Of a stretch of 64,000 nucleotides of DNA, positions 1-8,037 are shown piece by piece. Below the pieces are notes generated by a model. That model saw nothing but the letters and a program-made list of their open reading frames with translations, made no database searches and was not told the DNA's origin. A program made the translations under genes and the position numbers. Location: positions 53,601 through 117,600 of the forward strand of contig JAWKMR010000010.1 of NCBI GenBank assembly GCA_041392125.1, written 5' to 3'. The DNA is from Halomarinibacterium sp041392125. Its GTDB lineage: Bacteria > Bacteroidota > Bacteroidia > Flavobacteriales > Flavobacteriaceae. The first letter of the stretch is position 1; each line of letters opens with the position of its first letter.

Positions 1-2
1 CA

Positions 3-1106
3 CAAATAAATCCTATAAATACTATTACTTATCATCTTACGGAAGAGGATGCTTTGGCAGATCAAAACCCGATTCAAAATCCGGAAAGCTTTCAAAATCT
101 TATTAACCCTCAGGAAATTTGGATTCGGGTATCCAATCCGGATTGTTTTGTAATGGATCGTTTTCAGGTAGAAGTTATTAATTGCCCCCTTCCCGATGCT
201 ACTGTCACTATCGACAATGAAATCTATGCATGTAGACAACGCGATTTACTCATTGAATATACAGTTTATAATACCTTAGGCACTGCACTACTTCCTTCCG
301 GTACTGCTATTGCATTTTATGCCAATGCTACGCTTATTGCACAATCAACTACACAAAATGACATCGCAATTGGAGGTAGTGAACCCGGTATTTTAGAAGT
401 TGACCTGCCCGAAAGTATTCCGAACCAATTTACTTTACTTGCTGTGGCAGATGATAATGGGGTAGGTATAGGTAGCGTTGAGGAATTAAACGAGTTTAAT
501 AACGAATTTCAACTTTTGGTTTCTTTTGGAACTATTCCGGCCATTTCAAAATTACCCGATCTTACGGAATGCGATTTGGGTTTTGAAACCGCTATTTTTA
601 ATTTATTAAATGAAGAGTTACTTAATACTATTACTGCTAATACAGAAGGAACGGTTCAATTTTTTACTTCATTAGAAGAAGCTACCCTTAATACCAATCC
701 CATTCAAAACCCGGGAGAATTTGAAAATACCAGCAATCCACAATCCATTTTTGTCCGATTGGAAAATGAAATTTGTTTTACTACCAGTTCTTTTCAGCTT
801 ATTGTAGAAAAATGTCCTCCTATGATTCCGGATGGCATTTCGCCTAATGGGGATGGGTTAAATGATGTCTTCAAAATTTTCTATATCCTGGATGTATTCC
901 CAAACTTCAACCTAAAAATTTATAGTCGTGAAGGAAATTTAATTTATGAAGGCGGGAATGAAGAAGGACTATGGGATGCAATCCCCAACAGAGGTATTTT
1001 ACAACAAAACAAAGTGGTTCCTGTAGGTACTTATTTTTATGTATTGGTATTAAATGACCCCGATTACCCGGATCCATTTATTGGGGATGTGTATGTAAAT
1101 TATTAA
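3..1106 (+). CDS. T9SS type B (CHU_C) surface protein, 5' end outside window
   Basis: The reading frame is open to the left window edge, so this is the C-terminal 367 residues of a larger protein; the TTG at 54 is not a credible start. The visible part has two copies of a roughly 55-residue repeat (each with a core like NPIQNP..F.N..NPQ.I..R and ending in a Cys-Pro pair). They are separated by a CARDB-like beta-rich segment. The last ~95 residues form the gliding-motility C-terminal domain (CHU_C), recognisable by PDGISPNGDGLND, a LKIYSREGN strand and GTYFYVL near the end. In Bacteroidota this domain directs secretion by T9SS and surface attachment. The product is therefore probably a large repeat-containing adhesin or gliding-associated surface protein. 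Its specific ligand cannot be told from the sequence. Confidence 0.88.
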   Translation, partial: QINPINTITYHLTEEDALADQNPIQNPESFQNLINPQEIWIRVSNPDCFVMDRFQVEVINCPLPDATVTIDNEIYACRQRDLLIEYTVYNTLGTALLPSGTAIAFYANATLIAQSTTQNDIAIGGSEPGILEVDLPESIPNQFTLLAVADDNGVGIGSVEELNEFNNEFQLLVSFGTIPAISKLPDLTECDLGFETAIFNLLNEELLNTITANTEGTVQFFTSLEEATLNTNPIQNPGEFENTSNPQSIFVRLENEICFTTSSFQLIVEKCPPMIPDGISPNGDGLNDVFKIFYILDVFPNFNLKIYSREGNLIYEGGNEEGLWDAIPNRGILQQNKVVPVGTYFYVLVLNDPDYPDPFIGDVYVNY

Positions 1107-1133
1107 TCTACTTTCAAATTTAACGCAAGTATA

Positions 1134-1943
1134 ATGTCAGAATACAATGCTTATATCTTAGGAACCGATCAAATAGAATTACACAGGCTGGGGATTCAAC
1201 ATCAGGTCTGGGCCAGTGAAGCTCATCACGGTTGGAATTTAGCCCATTTTAACGCAGGACAAACACTCTTGGACTTAGGTTGTGGCCCAGGTTTTTGCAC
1301 TAAAGAATTAGGCTACATTGTAGGGTCTTCAGGCAAGGTGATAGGTGTCGATAAATCGGAAGCATTTATCCAGCACCTTTCGGAAATTGCTGCCAAAGAT
1401 CATTTACCTATTGAAGCTATTTGTATCGATTTTAACGACTTACAGTTAGTGCCTAACAGCTTAGACGGAATGTATTGTCGATGGGCTTTGGCTTGGATTC
1501 CAAATCCGGAAGAAATCCTTAAAAAAATATATAACGCTCTAAAACCGGGAGGTAAAATGGTTATTCATGAGTATTATGACTGGTCCACTCATCAAATTGA
1601 GCCTAATCTTCCGCATCTTTCAAAAGCTATAAAAGCAGCCTACCAAAGTTTTAGTGATATGGGTTCTAATATTAATATTGGCCGAGAATTACCTAGTATT
1701 TTCAATACATTGGGAATGCCTGTTACCCATATTCGTACCATGCACAAAATAGCTACCGTGAATGATTTAGTATGGCAATGGCCCAAATCATTTTATGAAA
1801 GTTTTTTTCCAAGATTGATTGAAACTGGTTATCTGCAAAAAAACGATGTTTCTTTCGCCTTAAAAGACCTTGCCGTTTTAGAAAAAAATCCCGGAGCTAG
1901 TATTTGCTGTCCTTTAATGGTCGAAGTGGTTGCTGAAAAATAG
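1134..1943 (+). CDS. class I SAM-dependent methyltransferase
   Basis: This 269-residue protein has the Rossmann-type SAM-binding motif LLDLGCGPG at residues 45-53, an acidic residue in GVD (71-73) for the ribose hydroxyls, and a post-motif region with LKPGGKMVIHEY. This is the Methyltransf_11/UbiE-like fold. The N-terminal 40 residues (HHGWNLAHF) and the C-terminal ~100 residues are variable and should set the substrate, which I cannot name. It starts 27 bases after the adhesin stop, at an ATG with no strong promoter in between, so it may be co-transcribed. An AT-rich hairpin (1944-1962) follows without a T run. Confidence 0.85.
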   Translation: MSEYNAYILGTDQIELHRLGIQHQVWASEAHHGWNLAHFNAGQTLLDLGCGPGFCTKELGYIVGSSGKVIGVDKSEAFIQHLSEIAAKDHLPIEAICIDFNDLQLVPNSLDGMYCRWALAWIPNPEEILKKIYNALKPGGKMVIHEYYDWSTHQIEPNLPHLSKAIKAAYQSFSDMGSNINIGRELPSIFNTLGMPVTHIRTMHKIATVNDLVWQWPKSFYESFFPRLIETGYLQKNDVSFALKDLAVLEKNPGASICCPLMVEVVAEK

Positions 1944-2009
1944 CTTTTAAACCCTTTAAAAGAATCCTAAAAATAATACTATATTTCAATTAAGTTATTT
2001 TTATTTAGT

Positions 2010-2017
2010 TACTTTTG
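2010..2017 (+). promoter_or_regulatory. Bacteroidota -7 promoter element for the lipoprotein gene at 2043
   Basis: TACTTTTG matches the TAnnTTTG -7 consensus exactly and lies 25 bases before the ATG. No clear TTG -33 box is seen at the usual 19-21 base spacing. Confidence 0.55.
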
Positions 2018-2042
2018 GGCACTTTGCATTAATTTAATAATT

Positions 2043-2753
2043 ATGAAAAAAATTGCTTTACTTTTTATTATTGTATTAACCTTAAGTTGTTCAAAATCTA
2101 CAGAAGACGAATTCAATGAGGTGAATGGAAATGTTGCAGAGAAATATGTAAAAAGATTACAGGTACTTGACAATGTAAATGGTAATTCTTCCATAACCAT
2201 TAATTATGGAGAAGGAAATAGAGTAACTAGTATTACCGATGGGAATGCGACTACTTTTTTTAACTACGATTCATCAAACAATTTAAGCTCCATTAACGAT
2301 TCCAATGAAACTTTTAATATGAGTGAGTTGTATCAGGCACCTTACGATGCCTTTGAAACCGGACAGGTGTTGGAATATGATGATAATTCAAATCCTATAA
2401 AGATAAAAGTATATGAAGATGGTTATGGAAGTGAGTTGTTAACAGGGACAATTGTGTATGATGCAAACCCAAACCCTTATTTTTATACCTTAAAAGCTGC
2501 CGGTGGTATTGCCGTTTTAGATATGGTGGATTTAAATTTCGGTATTACCGATCCCTCCATTATTAAGGCCCGTAATCTATTTCCAAACAATAATATCCGT
2601 TCCATGATTTTTAAGGATGATAGTGGAATTACTAAATACGAAGTACAGTTTGATTATACTTATGGAAGTGATAAATACCCCGTAAGTGCCTCCGTTAGTG
2701 CATTGTCGGTTGATGAATCTTCTTCGTATGATTTAATTTATACGTATAAATAG
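2043..2753 (+). CDS. hypothetical lipoprotein
   Basis: The 236-residue product begins with a basic and then hydrophobic signal peptide ending in LTLSC, so Cys16 should be lipidated (signal peptidase II). The remainder is beta-rich and has runs such as VTSITDGNATTFFNYDSS and LIYTYK, reminiscent of DUF4595/YD-repeat-like Bacteroidota lipoproteins, where short strands alternate with Asn/Asp/Ser turns. I do not recognise a catalytic motif. It has its own TAnnTTTG promoter 25 bases upstream and converges with pcm, whose stop lies 9 bases beyond its own. It is probably an outer membrane or periplasmic lipoprotein of unknown function. Confidence 0.8.
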   Translation: MKKIALLFIIVLTLSCSKSTEDEFNEVNGNVAEKYVKRLQVLDNVNGNSSITINYGEGNRVTSITDGNATTFFNYDSSNNLSSINDSNETFNMSELYQAPYDAFETGQVLEYDDNSNPIKIKVYEDGYGSELLTGTIVYDANPNPYFYTLKAAGGIAVLDMVDLNFGITDPSIIKARNLFPNNNIRSMIFKDDSGITKYEVQFDYTYGSDKYPVSASVSALSVDESSSYDLIYTYK

Positions 2754-2762
2754 AGTTCTTTT

Positions 2763-3404
2763 TCAATTCTTATCCTCAAGCAAAGGCACAAATCGAAACT
2801 CACCGTGTTCCGTTTTTTCAAAATGTGAGGTGGATGTTCGTGTAAACACGGTCATAAGTTGTACATCTTCACCCACTGGGATAACCAGTTTCCCTCCAAT
2901 TTTTAGTTGAGCTAATAATGGTTTTGGCACAAAAGGAGCCCCTGCAGTAACAACAATACCATTATAGGGTGCAAATTCCGGTAATCCTTTATATCCATCG
3001 CCAAAAACCATTTTTTTGGGGCGGTACCCTATTTTGGGTAAAAACAAACTGGTTTTTTTAAACAATTCATTTTGGCGTTCAATAGTAAATACGGTTACTC
3101 CCATTTCCAATAAAACAGCACTTTGGTAACCGCTTCCGGTTCCTATTTCTAGTACTGTGTCCCCTTTTGTAACTTCTAATAATTCTGTTTGTTTTGCAAC
3201 TGTATAAGGTTGCGAAATGGTTTGCTCTGCTGCAATAGGAAACGCTTTGTCTACATAGGCATGATCCACAAAACCACTATCCATAAACCAGTGTCTGGGT
3301 ATTTTTCCAATACCTTCTAGTACCGCCTCGTTGGTTATTCCTTTTTTACGAAGCGTATCAACCAACTTTTTTCGTAAACCTTTATGAGTAAACGTATCTT
3401 TCAT
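2763..3404 (-). CDS. pcm: protein-L-isoaspartate O-methyltransferase
   Basis: This 213-residue enzyme transfers a methyl group from SAM to L-isoaspartyl residues in damaged proteins so they can revert to L-aspartate. Diagnostic features are the PCMT signature QTISQPYTVA (61-70), the SAM-binding loop VLEIGTGSGYQ (84-94) and the late motif GGKLVIPVG. Its length matches the family. It lies downstream of an acetyltransferase on the same strand but has its own -7 element at 3444-3451, 39 bases before the ATG. Confidence 0.95.
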   Translation of the reverse strand: MKDTFTHKGLRKKLVDTLRKKGITNEAVLEGIGKIPRHWFMDSGFVDHAYVDKAFPIAAEQTISQPYTVAKQTELLEVTKGDTVLEIGTGSGYQSAVLLEMGVTVFTIERQNELFKKTSLFLPKIGYRPKKMVFGDGYKGLPEFAPYNGIVVTAGAPFVPKPLLAQLKIGGKLVIPVGEDVQLMTVFTRTSTSHFEKTEHGEFRFVPLLEDKN

Positions 3405-3443
3405 TACGGGTTTTGGGTTCTAGGTAATGGGTGATGGATTTAA

Positions 3444-3451
3444 CAAAAATA
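3444..3451 (-). promoter_or_regulatory. -7 promoter element for pcm
   Basis: Read on the minus strand this is TATTTTTG, an exact TAnnTTTG match, 39 bases upstream of the pcm ATG and just past the stop of the preceding acetyltransferase gene. Confidence 0.5.
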
Positions 3452-3462
3452 TTCATTAATTG

Positions 3463-4017
3463 TTATACATTAAACATTCGTGCAAGCCATTCAGCTTTTG
3501 TAATTTCAAAAAAATAGCAAGGTGCTCCATGTCCTTCAAAAATACCCAATTCTCGCATTCCTAATTTATTTTGCAAAATGTTTACTGATGCTTCATTACT
3601 GGTCATTGCCATGGCGTTTATTATATCAAAATCAAGGTTTTCAACCGCATAATTCATACAGGCTACTGCAGATTCATAGGCATATCCCTTTCCCCAAAAT
3701 TCTTCACGTAACCGATATCCTATATCCAAAAAATGACTGTGACCAAAAAGGGGTTCAATATTCAGCTTGAATCCTGTCCAGCCTACCAATAGATTAGACT
3801 CTTTTTCTTCCATAACCCAACGACCTATCCCTAATGTTTCATATTGCTTTAAGACACTCTTAATCATTTCAAGTGCTTCGGCTTTAGTCTTAACAGGATT
3901 ATTTCCCAAATACCGATGTACATTAGGATTACTGTCCAAGGCAAACATTCCGTCCAAATCGGTCAGTCGCATTTCTCGTATGCGCAAACGAGGAGTTTCA
4001 AGAGTAGGTTGTTGCAT
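3463..4017 (-). CDS. GNAT family N-acetyltransferase (RimJ/RimL type)
   Basis: This 184-residue protein opens with the RimJ/RimL-like pattern LETPRLRIREM. It has the acetyl-CoA-binding region GYRLREEFWGKGYAYE near residue 105-120 and the late ASVNILQNKLGM segment, all typical of Acetyltransf_3. Such enzymes acetylate N-termini or small amines; the substrate here is unknown. It is divergent from the Gfo/Idh gene, and the 102 bases between them hold back-to-back -7 elements. Confidence 0.9.
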   Translation of the reverse strand: MQQPTLETPRLRIREMRLTDLDGMFALDSNPNVHRYLGNNPVKTKAEALEMIKSVLKQYETLGIGRWVMEEKESNLLVGWTGFKLNIEPLFGHSHFLDIGYRLREEFWGKGYAYESAVACMNYAVENLDFDIINAMAMTSNEASVNILQNKLGMRELGIFEGHGAPCYFFEITKAEWLARMFNV

Positions 4018-4033
4018 AGCTAAGGATTCAAAA

Positions 4034-4041
4034 CAAAACTA
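4034..4041 (-). promoter_or_regulatory. -7 promoter element for the acetyltransferase at 4017
   Basis: The minus strand reads TAGTTTTG, an exact TAnnTTTG match, 16 bases before the ATG, in the divergent intergenic region. Confidence 0.5.
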
Positions 4042-4096
4042 CTAAAACCCAATGGTATTTTGAAAGCGTTCCTTCGTAATTTTATTTCAAAAAAAG

Positions 4097-4104
4097 TATC
4101 TTTG
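4097..4104 (+). promoter_or_regulatory. -7 promoter element for the Gfo/Idh gene; decides its start
   Basis: TATCTTTG matches TAnnTTTG, 15 bases before the ATG at 4120. The frame extends upstream to a TTG at 4060, but that codon lies before this promoter, so the ATG at 4120 is the better start. Confidence 0.6.
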
Positions 4105-4119
4105 AAAAAAATACTTCCC

Positions 4120-5088
4120 ATGCTAAAAGCAGGCGTTTTAGGTGCCGGTCACCTCGGAAAAATTCATTTAAAGTTGCTTGATCAATCTTCAAAATATGAA
4201 TTGGTAGGTTTTTATGATGCCGATACTGCTTCGGCAAAACAAATTGAAGAAGAACTTGGTTATAAAAGTTTTCCTTCTATGGAGTCGCTCATTAATGCTT
4301 GCGATATGATAGATGTAGTAACACCTACTATCTATCATTTCGATTGTGCAAAAAAGGTCGTTGAGGCAGGAAAACATTTGTTTATTGAAAAACCTATCAC
4401 TCAAACAGTGGAAGAAGCCGAAGCGCTTCTTGCTTTAGCAAAAACCCATGGCGTAAAAGGTCAAGTGGGGCACGTGGAGCGTTTTAATCCTGCATTTATG
4501 GCGGTTAAGGATATGTTCGATAAGCCGATGTTTATTGAAGCACACCGATTGGCAGAGTTCAATCCCCGAGGAACCGATGTCCCGGTGGTTTTAGATTTAA
4601 TGATTCATGACATTGATGCTATTTTAAGTGTGGTGAAAAGCAACGTAAAAAGTGTCACCGCCAGTGGTGTTTCGGTCATCTCTGAAACGCCCGATATTGC
4701 CAACGCTCGTATTGAGTTTGAAAACGGGTGTGTGGCCAATTTAACAGCCAGTAGAATTTCGATGAAGAAAATGCGAAAAGCACGATTTTTTCAAAGGGAT
4801 GCCTACATTTCGGTGGATTTTTTAGATAAAAAAGTAGAAGTGGTAAAAATGAAAAATGCACCCAAAGTCGCCGATGATTTTGCCATGATTTTAACTAATG
4901 CCGAGGGAAAAAAGAAACAGATTTATTTCGATAACCCAAAAATAACCCCAAACAATGCCATTTTGGAGGAATTAGAAGCCTTTGCCGATGCTATTGAAAA
5001 TAACACTTCTCCAAAAGTAACCCTTGAACAAGCTACGGAGGCACTAAGGGTTGCACTTCAAGTAATTAAAAATTTTAAAAAACTTTAA
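4120..5088 (+). CDS. Gfo/Idh/MocA family NAD(P)-dependent oxidoreductase
   Basis: This 322-residue protein starts directly with the Rossmann dinucleotide-binding fold (GVLGAGHLGKIH, residues 5-16). It carries the family motif EKP (90-92) after the second sheet half and GHVERFNP in the substrate domain. Members oxidise or reduce sugar and cyclitol hydroxyls; the substrate is unclear. It forms a tight + strand operon with the 3-hydroxyacyl-CoA dehydrogenase (4-base gap) and the DUF1015 gene (1-base gap). The conserved spacing suggests co-regulation, though no single pathway is obvious. Confidence 0.9.
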   Translation: MLKAGVLGAGHLGKIHLKLLDQSSKYELVGFYDADTASAKQIEEELGYKSFPSMESLINACDMIDVVTPTIYHFDCAKKVVEAGKHLFIEKPITQTVEEAEALLALAKTHGVKGQVGHVERFNPAFMAVKDMFDKPMFIEAHRLAEFNPRGTDVPVVLDLMIHDIDAILSVVKSNVKSVTASGVSVISETPDIANARIEFENGCVANLTASRISMKKMRKARFFQRDAYISVDFLDKKVEVVKMKNAPKVADDFAMILTNAEGKKKQIYFDNPKITPNNAILEELEAFADAIENNTSPKVTLEQATEALRVALQVIKNFKKL

Positions 5089-5092
5089 CTTT

Positions 5093-5980
5093 ATGAAAAA
5101 TGTAGCTGTTATTGGTGCAGGAACCATGGGCAATGGCATTGCCCACACCTTCGCCCAATATAATTACAAAGTACAATTAATTGATATTTCACAAGCTTCG
5201 CTCGATAAAGGGATGGAAACCATTACCAAAAATTTGGACAGAATGGTCGCTAAAGAAACCATTACGGAAAGTGAAAAAGAGAACACCCTTAAAAACATAA
5301 CCACATTTACCCATCTTGAAGAAGGGGTGGAATATGCTAGTTTGGTCATTGAAGCAGCTACTGAAAATGTAGATTTAAAGCTAAAGATTTTCAAAGATCT
5401 TGATAAATTTTGTCCGGAGGATACCATTTTAGCTACCAACACGTCCTCTATTTCTATTACTCAAATAGCGGCTGTTACTTCTCGTCCCGATATGGTAATA
5501 GGCATGCACTTCATGAATCCTGTACCTATTATGAAATTGGTAGAAATCATAAAAGGCTACAACACTAGTACTGAAACCTATAAAACGGTGGAAGAAATTT
5601 CAAAAAAGTTGAATAAAGTACCAGTGGAAGTAAATGATTACCCAGGGTTTGTTGCCAACCGTATTTTAATGCCCATGATTAATGAGGCCATTGAAACCCT
5701 ATACAATGGTGTGGCTAGAGTACATGAAATTGACACGGTAATGAAGTTAGGAATGGCACACCCTATGGGACCGCTACAATTGGCTGATTTTATTGGTTTG
5801 GACGTTTGTCATTCCATCTTAAAAGTGATGTACGACGGCTTTAAAAACCCAAAATATGCCCCATGCCCACTATTGGTGAATATGGTCATGGCAGGAAAAC
5901 TAGGAATAAAAAGTGGTGAAGGTTTTTACGATTATAGTGAAAGCAGAAAAGCAGAGAACGTAGCGAAGATGTTTTTATAA
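5093..5980 (+). CDS. hbd: 3-hydroxybutyryl-CoA dehydrogenase
   Basis: This 295-residue enzyme reversibly oxidises (S)-3-hydroxyacyl-CoA to 3-oxoacyl-CoA with NAD(P). The N-terminal Rossmann domain has GAGTMGNGIA (8-17). The catalytic His139 lies in GMHFMNPV, and NTSSISI (116-122) lines the CoA pocket. The C-terminal dimerisation domain begins at PGFVANRILMPMINEA near residue 187. Length and the lack of a fused hydratase match the stand-alone Hbd/PaaH type used in butyrate, beta-oxidation or phenylacetate routes. The flanking genes do not decide which. Confidence 0.92.
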   Translation: MKNVAVIGAGTMGNGIAHTFAQYNYKVQLIDISQASLDKGMETITKNLDRMVAKETITESEKENTLKNITTFTHLEEGVEYASLVIEAATENVDLKLKIFKDLDKFCPEDTILATNTSSISITQIAAVTSRPDMVIGMHFMNPVPIMKLVEIIKGYNTSTETYKTVEEISKKLNKVPVEVNDYPGFVANRILMPMINEAIETLYNGVARVHEIDTVMKLGMAHPMGPLQLADFIGLDVCHSILKVMYDGFKNPKYAPCPLLVNMVMAGKLGIKSGEGFYDYSESRKAENVAKMFL

Positions 5981-5981
5981 A

Positions 5982-7220
5982 ATGCCCAAAATCTTTCCTT
6001 TTAAAGCCATACGTCCCACACGAGATAAGGTTAGTTTACTTGCCTCTCGTTCTTATGAGAGTTATACGCAAGAACAACTGGAAGCCAGATTGAGAGACAA
6101 TCCCTTTTCGTTTTTACAGATTGTAAATCCGGGGTTTAAATACCAAAAAGAGATTTCGGGTGTAGAACGCTATCAACTGGTTAAAAATCGTTACCAGGAA
6201 TTTAAGGAAGATGGTATTTTTATGCAAGAGGCACAACCCAGTTTTTATGTCTATAAAATTGTCAATCGGGAAGAAAATGTCTTCCACGGGATTGTCGCCG
6301 CAGCAAGTATAGAAGATTACGAAAAAGACATCATTAAAAAGCACGAGGATACCCTTGCTGAAAAGGAAGTACTTTTTAAAGAATATCTAAAAACTGTGGG
6401 CTTTAATGCTGAAGCCGTACTCCTTACCTATCCCGATAATTCAAAATTAACCCAACTTATAAAAAAAGTGATGGAAACACGCGCCGAATACGAGTTTACC
6501 ACCACGTATCGCGACACCCACTATGTTTGGAATGTAGCAGACGCAGCATTACTTCAGCAGATTGAATCCATCTTTGGTGAGATGACAGCCCTTTATATTG
6601 CCGACGGGCACCATCGTTCTGCCTCTTCATATTTATTGGCAAAAGAGTTTCAGCAACAAGAAAAAAATCCTTCCGGAAAGGAATCGTATAACTTTTTTAT
6701 GAGCTATCTCATTCCGGAAAGTGAACTGAAAATTTTTGAATTCAACCGCTTGGTAAAAGATTTAAACGGGCTTAGCAAAGAAGAGTTTTTAATTAAGTTA
6801 GATACCGTTTTCCGAATAGATAAACGTGGGATAGACTATTATAAACCTTCCAAAAAGCATCATTTTAGCATGTATTTGGATGGCGATTTTTATTCCCTTT
6901 ATTTAAGAAAAGACAATTACAATTTCAAAAATGCGTTGGAAGCATTAGACACCTATATTTTATATACCGCTGTTTTGAAACCTATTTTAGGGATTGAAGA
7001 TGCCCGAAACGATAACCGAATTTCTTATTCCCATGGAAAAAGAGATTTGGCCTATGTAAAATCGCAAGTAGATTCCGGTGAATTTAAAGTGGGGTTTGGA
7101 TTGGTTCCCATTACGATAGAGGAAATGAAACAAGTTGCTAATGAAGGATTGACAATGCCTCCCAAGAGCACCTATATTGAGCCAAAGCTAAGGAGTGGTG
7201 TTACTATTTATGAATTTTAA
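5982..7220 (+). CDS. DUF1015 family protein
   Basis: This 412-residue protein begins with the DUF1015 pattern FPFKAIRPTRDKV. It contains the family's YIADGHHRSAS motif near residue 207 and PKSTYIEPKLRSG at the C-terminus. The biochemical role of the family is not established. The DGHHR motif resembles a metal- or phosphate-binding loop and suggests an enzyme. The gene starts one base after the hbd stop, so expression is almost certainly coupled to it. Downstream (7221-7310) lies a degenerate repeat-like intergenic stretch. Confidence 0.88.
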   Translation: MPKIFPFKAIRPTRDKVSLLASRSYESYTQEQLEARLRDNPFSFLQIVNPGFKYQKEISGVERYQLVKNRYQEFKEDGIFMQEAQPSFYVYKIVNREENVFHGIVAAASIEDYEKDIIKKHEDTLAEKEVLFKEYLKTVGFNAEAVLLTYPDNSKLTQLIKKVMETRAEYEFTTTYRDTHYVWNVADAALLQQIESIFGEMTALYIADGHHRSASSYLLAKEFQQQEKNPSGKESYNFFMSYLIPESELKIFEFNRLVKDLNGLSKEEFLIKLDTVFRIDKRGIDYYKPSKKHHFSMYLDGDFYSLYLRKDNYNFKNALEALDTYILYTAVLKPILGIEDARNDNRISYSHGKRDLAYVKSQVDSGEFKVGFGLVPITIEEMKQVANEGLTMPPKSTYIEPKLRSGVTIYEF

Positions 7221-7224
7221 TTTA

Positions 7225-7310
7225 GTAGGTTGGATAATTGGATTATTAGAATGTTGGATTGTTCCATTGAAGAAATGATTAAACCTTAAACATTAGACAT
7301 TAAGCATGTA
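7225..7310. repeat. degenerate TTGGAT/ATTA/CATTA intergenic repeat upstream of the YggS-type gene
   Basis: This non-coding stretch repeats GTTGGAT or ATTGGAT three times within about 30 bases, then continues with CTTAAACATTAGACATTAAGCAT. A similar arrangement (GTTGGAT, then GACATTAATCATTACACATTAG) precedes the next gene. I see it directly as low-complexity degenerate repeats; their function is unknown. Confidence 0.4.
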
Positions 7311-7964
7311 ATGAATATTTCAGAAAATATATTCCTTCTAAAAAATACCTTACCGGACTACGTTACATTAGTAGCCGTTTCCAAAACGAAACCTGTTTCC
7401 GATATTTTGGAAGCATATAAAGCCGGACAACGTGTTTTTGGAGAGAATAAAATTCAGGAAATGTTTGAAAAATGGGAGCAACTTCCCAAAGATATTGAAT
7501 GGCATATGATTGGCCATGTACAAACCAATAAGGTAAAGTATATGGCTCCTTTTGTGTCCTTAATTCATGCGGTGGATAGCTTAAAACTACTGAAAGAAAT
7601 ACACAAACAAGCTGAAAAATATAATAGAATTATTTCCTGTTTGCTTCAAATTAAAATTGCGGAAGAGGATAGTAAATTTGGAATGACCGAAGAAGACGCG
7701 CTATCTTTATTAACTTCCCCAGCATTAAAAAAACTTACTCAAGTAAAAATTATAGGACTCATGGGAATGGCTACATTTACTGAAGATGAAAACCAATTAA
7801 CGGCTGAATTTTCAACACTGAAAACCTTTTTCGAAAAACATAAAAACACCTTTCAATTTTCCATACTTTCTATGGGAATGAGTGGTGACTATCCCTTAGC
7901 AATTGCTCAGGGGAGTACTATGATTCGTGTGGGAAGTGCTATTTTTGGAGAACGAAATTATTAG
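7311..7964 (+). CDS. YggS family PLP-binding homeostasis protein
   Basis: This 217-residue PLPBP/YggS protein is a single alanine-racemase-like TIM barrel with no second domain. The PLP lysine is K25 in VAVSKTKP. Other family marks are GENKIQE (45-51), WHMIGHVQTNK (64-74), LSMGMSGDY and the C-terminal GSAIFGER. It keeps pyridoxal phosphate in balance and has no known catalytic turnover. It stands alone between two repeat-like intergenic stretches. Confidence 0.93.
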   Translation: MNISENIFLLKNTLPDYVTLVAVSKTKPVSDILEAYKAGQRVFGENKIQEMFEKWEQLPKDIEWHMIGHVQTNKVKYMAPFVSLIHAVDSLKLLKEIHKQAEKYNRIISCLLQIKIAEEDSKFGMTEEDALSLLTSPALKKLTQVKIIGLMGMATFTEDENQLTAEFSTLKTFFEKHKNTFQFSILSMGMSGDYPLAIAQGSTMIRVGSAIFGERNY

Positions 7965-8037
7965 TTGGATGCTGGAAGTTGAGATTTAGGATATAATAAA
8001 AATTTGACATTAATCATTACACATTAGAAATTTATTC
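7965..8037. repeat. second degenerate TTGGAT/CATTA intergenic repeat
   Basis: Directly after the YggS-type stop the sequence reads GTTGGATGCTGGAAGTTGAGATT and then TTGACATTAATC ... ACATTAG, echoing the arrangement at 7225-7310. The next gene begins at a TTG immediately after it. Confidence 0.35.

Noticed and set aside
1944..1962. CTTTTAAA-CCC-TTTAAAAG as a terminator
   Set aside because: Only A/T pairs near a 3-base loop and no T run on the plus strand; stability is doubtful.
4060..4119. Upstream extension of the Gfo/Idh gene from a TTG
   Set aside because: The extension contains the -7 promoter box, and the Rossmann fold begins right after the ATG at 4120.
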